Part shown: piece after piece, positions 25,401-38,900 of the stretch | How positions within the stretch are numbered: the first letter of the stretch is position 1 | How the letters are laid out: every line of letters starts with the position of its first letter | Assembly (NCBI GenBank): GCA_048013815.1 | Contig: CM106586.1 | Coordinates: forward strand, 3,906,001 to 3,970,000 | DNA: 64,000 nt | Reading direction: 5' to 3' | Source of the DNA: Setoptus koraiensis | Lineage: Eukaryota > Arthropoda | Program-made: the position numbers and the translations under genes | Notes under the pieces: generated by a model | What the model was told of the DNA's origin: nothing | Seen by the model: the letters and a program-made list of their open reading frames with translations, nothing else | The model's database searches: none

Positions 25401-28400
25401 GGCTCTGTGGGGCCCGATTGTTATTATTTGCATTCGATTGTCTAATAAGTGACGGGCAGCGAAAGAATTGTTGCAATTGTGCCCGTTGCGTTGGCTTCTT
25501 GTCGCTATTGTTTTGGCAGTGTTGTTGTTGTTGTTGTTGTTGTGCCAACACTGTCATTGTCAGTGCTTAAGTGGGCCCCTCCGACCAACAGTAACCGTTG
25601 CGAGACAAGTGGCAGGCCGACAGCGCATTCATATCAAGTGCTCGTATCATGTTACATAATCAACTTAATTATGAGGTAATGCGATATCGGCTATCGACGG
25701 TGGTGGCTTCGATTGTTGTTGTTTGCTGAATCATTGCTCCGAAATGCGCCGCCTGTCCGAGCGCCACCAGCACAACGAGCACAGCGGGCACATTGAGCAC
25801 AATGGGCACAATGATGGCTCATTGTGTGCGGTCGCATATCGCGCATCTCGATTACATTTTGCTTGCTTGTGGCCGGCCGACAGCCAGCGAGCGGCGCAGG
25901 CCAACACACACAAATTATGCGCGCAGCCACTGTGTTGTGGTCGACTGTTTATTTATCTTGCGTAATCAGCCGCGACTGCTCATCATACTGCAGTCACACA
26001 GCTAATAAGATGAAACAATTATAACAATGATCACTGCTCGCCACTGTGAGCTCGCCTCTGTGAGCTCGCCTCTGTGAGCTCGCCAACATGAGCTCGCCAA
26101 TATGGGCTCGCCTATCAACGTGGGCCTAACTCACTTAGCCTCACTTAGTTTGTTATTGTTAAGTGTTGCGCTGGTTGCCGGCGCGAGCTTGTGTTTTTGC
26201 GGAGCCACAAACAATGCAAACAACCATCGTTCGCACAAATATCCGATCCGCCAGCCGCCAGCCGGCAGCCGGCAAGCGAGTGAGCGAGTGAGCGGGCCAA
26301 CACGCCAACAAGGAAGCTAACTCACAATCTGATTTGCGCTCACTTGCAGCGGTCAGCCTATTGCGCAATATGCGCACTGTGTGCAATATGGCTCTGCACA
26401 TCGCCACACAGCGCACACGTAACGTGCAGCAACGTGCCCGTGGCGACATGCAAATGTGTGTCGGCCTGCCACACAGTGTGTGCGCGCGTGTGTGTGTTGC
26501 GCGAGTCCGGACCGGAAGTGAAGCGAGCCTGATTGTGAGATGAACAATTGTAGCATTGTTGCTGTGCGAAATTTGCCCGCGCCAAAATTTGTGCAGATTT
26601 GTGTTGTTTGTGTGCCCAATTTGGAATTAAATCTCTGGGCTCCACTCCAGCGATAGGCGGCGATTTGTGCTCGCCTCTCGCACTATGTGCCGTTTTGCTT
26701 TGGCGCTATGTGCCGTTTTGCTTTTGAGCGGACGACGACAGCGCGCATGCATTGATCATCATTTGCTGCTGGCCGCTGCCTCGTCCATCGCAAAAGCACA
26801 AGTGCCTGTTACATAACCAGTTACCAGTTACGTAACCAACGCTGTATGAGAGCAACGGATCGCGATGATGCACATCGTGTGGACACCAGTGTGCCAACTC
26901 GCACACACCGGTGCACACAATCGAGTGGACAAACGGGTAGACAGACACGGAGACAGGGCTAGAGAAATTAGAAATTGTGTGACAAGTGAGCGCGAGAGCA
27001 GGCAATGGCTCAAACTGCAAGTGATTACGTAACTGGACGTGCACACAGTGTAGTGTTGGTGTCACACTTTGGCCGGTTCATCTCGCGTGTGTGTCTGTTC
27101 GCTTGGCTGGCTTCTGACTGGCCGGCTGCACCACTAGAGGCGCGACTGTCTCTCGATGGGCTCGAGTTTGTGATGTGGGCCCCCGCGACTTTCACGTTGT
27201 GCTTTCAAAGTGGCCCACATTGCGCAACAACAACAACAACTGCAGCAGCAACAACAACTGCAGCAGCAACAACAACTGCAGCAACAACAACAACAACAAC
27301 AACAACCACAGTGGATGCTGTTGCGTAACATTGCGCGAGACAACTGTCGCTGTTGTCGCTCGATCATACATGCTGAGTCAGTCGGCCAGTGACACGGGCA
27401 TTTGCATAAGCGTTGGCTGTCGTGAACAGGCTCACACATGCTCGATGTTGATCATCCTGGCTAATCTGATTATCTGACAAAGATGGATAGATGTCAGCGC
27501 GAAACGGCGCCCCTGCTGACCGTTCGCCATCTCGCCCATCCCGCTTCAATCCGCTCCGCTCCGAACCGCTCCAATCCGGCCCGGCTCATCAGCTGTTGGC
27601 CGCTGTGTCAAGTGGTGTGGTTTGTCGTGATGATTATCATCATTATCCCTGCTGGCCGGACACAAGACGAGCGTTACGATGTGACATTAGTGTGGTTGCA
27701 TGAGACTACAGCTATAATTTGTGAATATCCCAACCATCTCACAGATCGTTAACAATTGTATCTATTTGGCACACATTTACATTTGTGCCGACGGTGGCGC
27801 ATGGTGGCACAAAAAGTAGTTACGACACACAATTGATAGTTGAATCGTGTTTCTGTTTTGTGTTGTTGCCGTTGCTGTTGGTACAACAACTGCTGCAACA
27901 ACCACTGGTGTGACAACAACTTCTGGTGTGACAACAACCGCTGTAACAACAACGACAACAACGACAATCAGCTGATCACACAAACAACCTGATCGGTGGT
28001 CGCAACGATGACTTGTCAACCACATATCATCACATTGGCTCTATTTGGAACAGGTGAACAGTTTTATCGTTTGTTGTCGTCTCGTTGTGGTCGCCTGACC
28101 AACGTTCACGTGTCAATGGCCCGTTATGCCCGCTTATACCTGTACATGTTGATCAGCTGTGACATATGTATCTGTAGCTGATGTGTCAGGATTGTGTTTG
28201 CATAAGATGACGCGTGACTTACGTGTGATTTATGTACTTATCGGTATTGTCAACAACATTTGTGTTGGGTGCCTAATTAGAGATGAGACACGAGCGTTGT
28301 TGTTGTGCTCATTAGGCGCTTGTTAGCCTAGCCACTGTCCAGTAAAGCAGCATAGTCATACCATAAGTCACCATAGTCACCATAGAGATTACTCTAGAGT

Positions 28401-31400
28401 CTAGAGTCTAGATTGCACAGATTTGCAGTGTACACATAGTTTGGATAAATTGTGACAGGTGACATAATCTCATAATGCGCACACCTATTGTGCCCAGCAG
28501 CGAGATTGTTGGCTCGACCAAAACAAGTGATTGCATTTGTTTTGGCACGAGCCAACGGCCAACTGACAAACTTGTCAGCTAACTAAACAAATAAATCTCA
28601 CCAATGGCTGCTGCACTTGGCAAACAAGGTGACATTTGTATAAATACGTTAGGCATATTCACGGCGCCAGTTATGTGGTGAGCGCATTTGCTGGTATTTG
28701 GCATTCGCTTTGGCCAGCGATCGGTTTGGTGGCTCAAATAGCGGAAATTGCACAAATTGCGCAATCTCGGCAGCGGCCGAGATTGCCTAAATTTAATTGG
28801 CAATCATCGGTGAGTGATCACTAATTAGCTCGCCCTCTGGTATGCGCACGTGTAATCAGACACGGCACGCAATCAGATTGTGGCCACTTGCCGTAATTGC
28901 GACTGGCGTAAGCCTAGGTTACCTTTTGAGGTCAGTCTACACAGTTTCAACTTTGCTCACCGGGCGCCCTCATGGCTGCGACTCATCAAAACACAAAGCG
29001 ATGGCCGCTCTGCTTTTTATTATTTATATTTCATCTGCGTTTATATGAAATAAAATTTTACGTTTGCTCCAATTGGCGAGTGTGCAAACAAACTTGATAG
29101 ACTTTGTTTGTCCGTTCCACTTTTGGGGCCACTTTTGGGCCTTTTTTGGGCCGCTTTTCCGCTCAAAAGTGGTTGCATTGTCTCGTTGTTTTGTTTCGTT
29201 TTGCGCAGCACAGCGACCGCCAGCAGCATCGGTTGGGATGCAAAATGAACAGCGGCACAGCCACTGACGACATTATAATGGATATATTTACACTAGCGCC
29301 ATTATTATCTATTATTGTGTCCAGCGGCCGTGTTGCAACGGTAGCGCTGTCGTGGGGCCCCGACAGCGTGCCCCCATTACTATGTATGGGCACTGTGTGT
29401 CTGACAGAAGTAAATAGATATTTCGGCCATTCTTTTCAATTGTTTGGCTGGTTCGGTTTGGCCGTGTTCGTTTTGGCTGGTTTGTTTGTTCACTGGCTCG
29501 CTGGCTCGTTTGTCGGTTTGTTGTTTATTTGTTTGTCAGCTGAGCGGCGGCGGCTGCGGCCGTTGTCTGGTGCCCGTGTAGCTGACGGGCGGGCGCGGGG
29601 GGGGGGGGCAAGGCCAGACACTGACGGGCGGGGGCACACAAGCCAAATAGTGAACCACCAAAGGGGCACCTGACAGTGTCACTTGGCCACTTGGGCCCCC
29701 CCCCCCGTTCCCGCGCGCGCTCATGATGACGTAATAAGCTGCTCGACTGTTCGCCAACAGTCGAGTGAGCACACTGACAAGCTTAATTTTTTCTTTTTAT
29801 TTCCAATTTTGTTGTTGTTTCTATTTGGTTGTTTCATCACTTTTTACATGCTGGCTGTTTGGTGGCTATTTGCGACTCTGTCAAGGCGACTCCGTCAAGG
29901 CGACTTTGGCAAGGCCACTCTGGCAAGGCCACCAGAGGCGCTCGTCGCTGAGCCCCTCTGGAGACGGTCGGTCAGCGTTGGACAACAAGATTGCGCACAC
30001 AAATAGATTGTTTCGGCCGTACCTGTGCCCGCTCACCTGCCTTTGCCCGGCGAGCCAATCTGACAAACATGCAGCCATAACGGTATAGCGATAACGGTAT
30101 CAGGATAACGGTGCAATAATAAGGATAAGGATGAGCAGTGATATATGGCGATCAGGTGGCGCAAATGGAAATATTATTAAAAGTATTATGTGAGCAACGG
30201 GATAATAGAGGCGAGTCATTCTTTTATTTCTTTTCTTTGTTGGCCCCACTTGCGCTCGCTCGCCGGCTCAACAGCCCTTGCAGCGGCCACAGCCATTGGC
30301 GGGCCCCAGTTAGACCCTCGCCAATTTAAATTGCCCGGACACACGCTCAAATTTGGACAAATGGCGTCTTTTTTCCTATTATTTTCTATATCACATCTCA
30401 TCGCGTCGCGGTGCTCGTCGTCTTGGCCGGTGGTGCGGCCAAGGCAGCGGCGGAAACAATTTAAACGTACACGCACAACCAGCCCACACAAATCCCCCAT
30501 GCACCATTTTCCCCTCGCGCTGGCCCCGAACCAAGGCCTGGCCCCAAACCGAGACCTGGCCCCAAACCGAGTGTAGGCCCCAAACCGAAAACCGGTACAT
30601 ACATCCAGATATACGCCAGATATATATACCGGTATATATCCGGATAAGAAGAAGAGGGGCGAGAGATTAGAGCGAGAGATTGGTCTTGTTCATTTTCATT
30701 TGAGACGCTCACTCTCTTTTTCTTTTTCCGTTGCCAATCCCTCTTTGGGCGCTCTCTCGCTCTCAGCTTCTTTTTCGCTCTCTCTCTCTCTCTCTTTCGC
30801 GTTCTTTCTCGGCTTCGATCTCGCCCCCTCTCTCTGGCGCCCAAGGAAGCCCCCCATTGTATTGTCCGGCGACCCGCTACTCGGCCGGCCAGATATGCCG
30901 TCAGCGCCAGCATGCAATAATAACAATAACCGCTATCTATGGCCTGTTTGTGGTCGCCTCCATGGAGCCTTTGTTTGCCGTGTAAGCCCTTTCAGGTAGC
31001 TCACCTTTGTTGCTTTGTGCCCAAAAAGCGGCACGGGCGACCTCATGAGTGGGCCCCAAAGAAGCCCCACCAATCTCCAATTACTTTTGTGCCCGCTGCT
31101 GTTTTATTCTCTCGTCGTCGTTGTTGTTGTTGTTGTCGTTGTTGCTGTTGTTGCATTGGTTGTTGTTGTTGATGCAGCTCCCGCTGGCCGCTGCTGCCGC
31201 CGTTGTTATCGCACGCCCAACAAAAGTCGCCCCACGCATTGGTCAGGCCCAAAGCAGTCAATGGGGCGCATTTTTGTCTTGCTCTGGCTCTGCTGGGCAC
31301 AATCTGTCGTCTTTGTTTCGCTGCCCTTATGCTCGCCATTGGAATTGCACAGAAATACACAATTACGGCGATACAGAAATACACAAGTGCAGAAATACAG

Positions 31401-34400
31401 ATATAGAGAGATAGTTTTTAACACATTTGTCTAAATTGTTCCATCGCTTGTTTGGGCCCCAAATTGGCTCTGACTTGGTGTGTTCGTGTTAACTAAAACA
31501 GGCGCCGCTGTTTGTGTTATCATGGGGCGCTGTTGTTTTGGGGCGCAGCAACACAAAAATCAATCACTTCGCTGTTGTTGTGTCGATCTCATCATCAATC
31601 ATTCGGCGGGCCCATCATCGACAAATCGATCGAAGCCACACACCATCTCGCCGAACTATCGCCAGTCAGCTGGCGAACAGCCGGATCGGCCGGCCCGATT
31701 AGACCAGACAAGACCAGACGAGACTAGCCAAAACCAGCCAAAACCAGCCAAGACCAGCCAAGACTAGGCGCACGCTCAACACGATAAACAATTGTGCCAA
31801 AAAGTTGTCTTGGCACATTTTTGCTGGCAGTCAGCACAACAAGAGCCCAAATGTTCATCTAAATGTAGCCAGCGTAGAGCACATTCTTGCGTGAGATAAT
31901 TTAAATTTAACCACAATCCTTGGGGCCTCCACACCAACGATAATAACAATTGTTGTTTGGCAATAAGGCGCTCGCATTTCATTTAATCTCTATAAATGCA
32001 CCTACCCAAAAATGTCTTCCGTCGCCGGCTATTGGCCTGGCGGATTAATTGCAGCCGTAGTGTCGTAACAGCGACATTTGAACACAATGATCATGGTGCC
32101 ATTATTAGAAGAAACGGTGGCTCGCTTGCGATCGGCGCACGCCTGACTGAAGTTCCGGAAAAACTAATAATCTGCTTCGATTATTGCCTATTCTATCCTC
32201 AAATAAATGGCCCTCGTGACAGGCCTGCGGGCCTGTAGGTGTCGCTGGCGATAAGACCGGCGATAAGATTCATTTGAGTGGCGCCGTCACTTATATAACT
32301 TGTGCCTTTGCTTACCTCTCTGCTGCTGCCTGTGATGTATTAAACCGAGCATATAATTGAAATATCCTCTATAAATCTCTCTGTCTCTCTACCTTTTCTC
32401 TCGCTTGCCGTTGGCCCCAAACGGCCGCACAGATCATTGCCAACTGCGCCATCTATGCCTGTTTCCATGTGCCTGGATTGTTCCTCAATGATTATGCGAG
32501 AAAAAATTGCCGAAAGTCTTTCTCTGATATCAAAACCTACACACAGGCCAAAATTCTAATGGATACCGAAGACGAGAAAATGGTTAGTATTCACTCATGA
32601 ATAACAAACGAACGATGTCTCATGAATGTGAGTGTGTGTGAATAATGTGATTGCGTTCAGCCGACAACAACAGCCCAGCCAGCAACAGCCCAGCCAAAAC
32701 GGAAAATAACGGTAAATAACGGTAACAATAACGATCGAAGAAACCCTTTCTAACTCTTCTGATATCTACCCTTTTATAACGGTTTGCTTACGGGCGCCCC
32801 CAACCAATGGCGCACAAACAAACGCCAGACGAAACTCATGGAGAGCGTCATACCGAAACATCTGAGCTCGCAAATGCGCGAGGATATTCTCAATCCCAAG
32901 AACAAGGGCATCTTTCATCAAATCTATTTAGACGCCTTCGACAACGTCAGGTGAGTGGGCGCTTTTGTCGTGATTTACGACTGTTCCTCGTCGTTTCAAA
33001 TCAGCAGCAGCCCCGATGTTGACTGCACTGAATTTGTCACAGTGACATATCTTCTCTGTATGCAATGATGTAATGCTACGATGTAATGCGATAATTTAAT
33101 GCGATGATGCAATCGCCAACAGGCAGCCAACGAATGACGGTCATCAATTTTGGGGCCCCATTCAGCGAGAGCGCAATAAATTGTGTGCGTGTGTTTTGAG
33201 CAGTTGGGACAATTTGCATTTATGTGTCTTGGTAGTATGTTAATAACGGCGCTCGCCACTCGACACTCTCAATGAAATGATGGCCTCAATGAAATGATGG
33301 CATTGTGATGGAAAAAAGAACGTAATGCTACGAACGCTGAACGAAAGCGATGGCGATCAGATTAATTTTATTCAATAGATTCGTTCTCTCGATGATCGAC
33401 ACTCGATAGTCGAGGCCGATTTATCACACCAATTCCAATTCGTTTGTTGCGTCATGCTACAGCCGACAACTACAGTGGTCAGTAATATATGTAACGCCAG
33501 TCGACAGCTGTTGGCACACATATCTGGGCACTTGTATCTGGGCACTTGTATCTGGGCACTAGTATCTGGGCACTTGTATCTGGGCACTTGTATCTGGGCA
33601 TCTATGCTAGGGGCTGTCAAATCGCTAGGCCGACTGCAATCGATTCGAGCGGACCGATCGGCCCCCAGATATACTCGGCGCGCGCATGATATGTGTATGG
33701 CTCACAGTGCTTGTTTAATTAGCGACATGGCATGGCGACAAATGTCGACATGCGGCCCAATTGAATATTTGCAATTATATTACATAATATTATTTTATAA
33801 TAGCGCGAGTGGCGCCTAATCAATTGAGATTTAATTGTGAATGTAAATCTGACTGCAACTGCAACTGCCCGGCCTCAGCCAACGCAAACCAGTGCGAACC
33901 AATACCCGGGGGACCGGCCAACGGTCATCACAGCCCGTTTATCTGCAGTGCGCCCCCAATTGGGGCCATCTCTTTTTGTATATCTGTTTTGGCGCATCGC
34001 TTGCATCGAGCAACACGAATGATTGAATACGCTCACTAACACTGGCTCACTCGTATTTTTATTCCCTATTCCTTTTTCTGGTTCCCCTTGCGGCACGCAC
34101 TCAAAATACAAATTCAACACAACACAAACTCAACAACACAAACTCAACACGACAAACAAACAAACAAATAATTACATTATCACTGCAACTTATGTCACGT
34201 CACGTCACTGGCATCACTTTTGGCCTGGTGGTGTCGCGCGACCTGGTTGCCAATTGATGCGACGGCGATGGCCGATGATGCGGTCACCGGCGCTCACCGG
34301 CGCTCACCGGCGCTCACCGGCGGATTGAAACGGCCGGGCACGGATAAGGGCACAAATAACAACACAATAAATAATATGATGCGCCCCAAATGTTGCCTGC

Positions 34401-35918
34401 CCCATCATGGATAAATGCGCTTATGGACACGACAGTATTTTATTTGCCGATATTGTTCATTTCACCAAGATCTCATCCACTTGTTCGGCCTTGTTGCTGG
34501 TGGAGACCCTCAATGAACTGTTTGGACGCTTCGACAAAGCCGCCGACGTAAGTTGCCCGCTCCCTTGCCGTCTCCCTCTCTTGCCGTCTCCCTCTCTTGG
34601 CGCTAGATGCGTCTAGATCGGGGATACTCCATTTAGATATTATCTTGTTTATGTTATACATACATGTGATATACATGCGCTCGCCAACTCATTGTGCCAG
34701 CTCAAGCCGCGGCTCCATCCAAGCGAGAGTGATTATTTAGAGTGGGGCCCCTATTCAAATGGCCACTCATATGGGCGCCTGTGAGACTTGCTAGCTTCTA
34801 GCAATCTGTACCGATGTACAATTGTACAATTGTACACTTTTCTCCATTGCTGGCATGGCTGGCATGGCTGGCATTTCTGGCATTTCTGGCATTTGCCTCT
34901 CCACGTGCGCCACGTGTTACGTATACGTATACGAGTATACGTATACGAGTATAAGTGTACAAGAGTGCGCGAGAGCACGAGCTCGAGTATAAACGGAATA
35001 TGATGATGATGATGATAAAACTACTTATTTCTCCTCTCGTTCGGGCCCCATGTTGCCTAAATCGCGCAGAAGAATCACTGCCTCAGGATCAAGATATTGG
35101 GCGATTGTTACTATTGTGTCAGCGGTAAGTACCCACTAATGATTGCGGCCGGCTCGCTTTATCCGTTCCTCTGTATGTCTGGCTGTCTGTCTGTCTCGTT
35201 TGGCCCGAAGAACTGGCTGTCTGGAGCGGCTCACCAGCACCTGTGCGCAACCAACGGCATCCAGCGGCAACCAACGGCGACCGACGGCAACCTACGGCGA
35301 CCGACGGCAACCTACGGCAACTAGCGGCAACTAGCGGCAACTAGCAGCAACCAGCGGCAAAGAACTGGCATCCATCGAACCCTCTCATGACAGGGGATTC
35401 ACGCGATGAGGCCACTATTGAATAAACAACTGGCTGGTGAAAGGATTTATGGGGATAAATAGATAGAGCGACAAAGATAAGGCGCACACCGTTGGCGATA
35501 GATGTATGGAAATGGAGCAGCCATTTGTCTGCGCTGCATCGCACTGTTCCATTCGGCATTCTGCCCACCAATGATTTCGAATGCCGGGCAGCCGCCGGTG
35601 GGGCCCGCCGGCATTCAAAATCACTGGCACTGGCATTCGGAATCACTGACGCCGGCATTCAGAATCATTGGCGCCGGCATTCAGAATCATTGGCGCCGGC
35701 ATTCAAAATCACTGGCACTGGCGCTCGGATGGCTCCTCCAGCGCTGGCCTCCGCACGGCACCACAACGCGGCCCGCGCTGCCCGCTTGATCCAAAGATCC
35801 GGCCCGCTAAGCCAGTTAGTCTGACTTTGGTCGTTCAAGTGCGCTCGCCGGCTCCATGGCAATCAGCTGACTGGAAGATTGACATAATCCCTGTTGCGTT
35901 TTGTTGTTACATTGCGTG

Positions 35919-35965
<47 letters not shown>

Positions 35966-38900
35966 CAGCATTAAAATCCGGAGCGACCATTAAAAGTAAC
36001 AGACAAAAATGTTGATCCTCACAAATAGAGCTGGCAAGCCCGAGTTGCCGCTATCGAGGCGACAGATCAGCCAGACAGATAGATGCTATCAGTGACAGGG
36101 ATGAGCGAGTGCCTCAAAATTGTCGCAATTTTCAGCAAGCGAGCAGAAACGAGCGATTTGTTTGTAGCTTTATAATTGCAATTGTATAATTGTTGTTGTT
36201 GTTGTTGTTGTTTTCCCTCTCCGTTTGCTCTCACCCTCCCTATGTCTCCCTCTCTCTCCCTCTGGCTCTCGTTTATCACCCGGCAGGAATACCCGACATG
36301 AGCACAGAGCACGCAAAGCGTTCCGTCGAGATGGGCCTCGATATGATTGACATTTTAGGGTGAGTTGAGCGCCACATCGAGCCAATGATAGTTGAATGTG
36401 TGCCCACCGGCGACCTCATTGACGATAAAAAAACCCTCTCTCTCTCTCTCTCTCTCTTTATTACTCAACGACAGTGATCTAGCACGAGATAATAGCCACG
36501 TAGATCTCAACATGCGCGTGGGAATACACAGCGGCAGGTAAGCTAATTAGTGGTTGGCCGAGGGCCACTTCCGGTTGTTATCATATATCCGGCTATCAAA
36601 GTCCGGCACAATGTGTGCTTGTGTGCTAATTGATAATCGCTTGTTGTCTCATCAATCACCATCGCACAACAATCACAAACAACAATTTGTTATTGTTTGT
36701 CTACGCGACTTTGTCTATTGTCGCACAACCGACAATCGATGGCGCCCACATCGACAACATATACCCAAATTGTATTTGAATTGGCATCACCCTATTGACA
36801 ATATTGACAATATTGACAAATCACACACCCACACAACAGGGTATTATGCGGGGTATTGGGCAAAAAGAAGTGGCAATTCGATGTGCAGTCTAACGATGTT
36901 AAATTGGCCAACCATATGGAACAGTCGGGCACGCCGGGCCGCATTCACATCACAGAGGATACCCTGAGGGCGCTAGACAATCAGTACGAGGTCGAGGTCG
37001 GCAACGGACACCTGAGAGACACCTATATAGCCGAGCGTAACATGAATACCTATTTTGTGATACCGCCCAGGGGTAGGCTCAGAAATCAAACTAGCGGCGG
37101 CGCCACCATAATAGCCGATCATCCTGCCACGGAGCCCCTGATGCAGCCGGCACCGTGCCTAAGTGCCCATCATCAGCAGCATCGTCAGCATCAGCAATTG
37201 TTGCAATCGGCGGCCGACCTGACAGCGCCACCAGGTAAATCGACCAGCGACTTGCCAGGCTCAGCAGACAAGCCGGCCTCGAGACACGGCCAAGCGGCGC
37301 AGCCAGACCAAAGGGCCCAAAAGGGGCCCCTGACGGGCCAAATCAGTGGCGCTGCTGCTGGCGCGTCAGCGACAACAATTGGCAATCATCGGCAATCGCT
37401 TGGCAGCCTACAGCAGCGACAGCTGGTGCTGCAATCTGAAAGTGAAGTTCCGCTGCAGGTAGGCCCCGATGGAGCGAAATCGCTTGTGACAAACGACGAC
37501 ACACCAACTGACTCAACGGTAGCGTCGGCAGCGCCACAAAGCGGCCAGGATTTGCAATGCCAAGTGGTGCAAAGCAACGAGCCGTCGTCGTTGCATAATA
37601 ACGCCAACGCCTATGCCGGTGGCCAGAGATCCAAGACGCCATCTTTGGTGAGCGACTCGAGTCAGCAGCAGCCTAAGCTGAGATTTCGCGACGCCACTAG
37701 GCGACTGATGAACGCACTACATTTTATACAGACCATTGATGCGCCATTCTCAAATTTAGACCTATGCATAGACGGCTCCATCAGCGCCGATGTTGCCGGG
37801 GCCCATTCGCTAGGCGGCGCAACCAGTCTGGGCCAGTCTGAGCATCAGTGCAACTTAATGCTGGCCAACAATTCCAATGAGCAGGCTATGCTGTCTGCAT
37901 CGTCGTCGCTATCGAAAAAATTGCGTCACGGTCACAGAATTGGCGCCGGCTCCAAGGATTCGCGTAGCAGTGATAATGATGATGACGACGACGACGATGA
38001 CGACGACGACGAAGATGACGACGACGAAGACGACGATGAAGAGGTGGCGAGACGCACCAGAGAACGCCAACTGAGAGGGGGCAAAAGAAAAGAGTCGCTT
38101 ATGGCCTCGATTAGAGACACAATAAGGGGCAAAAATTTGTACAATAAGGGGACAAAAACGGAGACCGGAAGCGGCAAGCAGGGGCCATTTAAGGAGCACC
38201 GAGCCAACAATTCGGTGCGGGCCTCTCTAGCGTCTATTGTCAATCATCAGCAGCCGGCGCAACGTGTGTCAGCAACAACAATGACAACATCAACAACAGC
38301 AAACGACAACAATTTCAGGCACGTGGCGCGCTACTCGTTGCCGCAGCAACAATTGTATCAGATGCTGGCGCTGAGGTCTAACCAGGCGAACCAAGTTCGG
38401 GCCAGATCTACAACGACCACGCTGTTGGAAGACGGAACAACAGCGACAACAACGACACCGGTGCCAACCACGACAGGTGTAGCCGGCGACAAGGTGAGCC
38501 AAGGTGATTTGAAGCGACAGTCGTGCGCGGGTAATTTGCAGCAACAGCAGCAGCAGCATGAGCAGGATGCGACCACCAAATCATCGGCATGTTATCAACA
38601 AGTGCACTTGCAAGAGAAAAGCTCGCCAAATGATGATGCAAATGAGAACATTCTAAGTAGATTGTGTCACTTGATTGCATCGTGCAACCTGTTCCGTTGC
38701 TTTTGCGACAATCACAGCCAGCACAGAGCGGTGGTGCTGATAAGTGGCCAACAGCAACAAACAAACAGATTGTCAACAACAACCGACAACAGCCATCATG
38801 CCAACAGCAACAATCAACCGGCGCCAATTAATAAGCAATCTGTGTCAAACAACAACAACAACAACAATTCGTGTAATACTAATAAGCAGGCCCCACAAGC

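Larger units (their letters stand above)
18713..32432 (+). other. 13.7-kb intron 1 of the adenylate cyclase
   Basis: It starts with GTGAGT after phase 0 and ends at CACAG before 32433; both flanking exons read straight through in membrane-domain sequence. I found no supported gene inside it on either strand. It is crowded with microsatellites (19392-19494 CAA; 20983-21095 GTT/CGTT; 27228-27306 CAACTGCAG), homopolymers (poly-C about 21190, poly-G about 29598, poly-C about 29698), 10-16-bp tandem arrays and a perfect 30-bp palindrome (24609-24638). Many 60-160-codon open frames here come from these repeats. Confidence 0.75.

Noticed and set aside
33521-33602. Regular repeats that might suggest a CRISPR array
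   Set aside because: Units are contiguous 14-mers with no unique spacers, lie in a eukaryotic intron, and no cas-like gene is present.
37909-38243. Minus-strand poly-Ser/poly-Val frames
   Set aside because: Antisense of the acidic tract in the cyclase linker.
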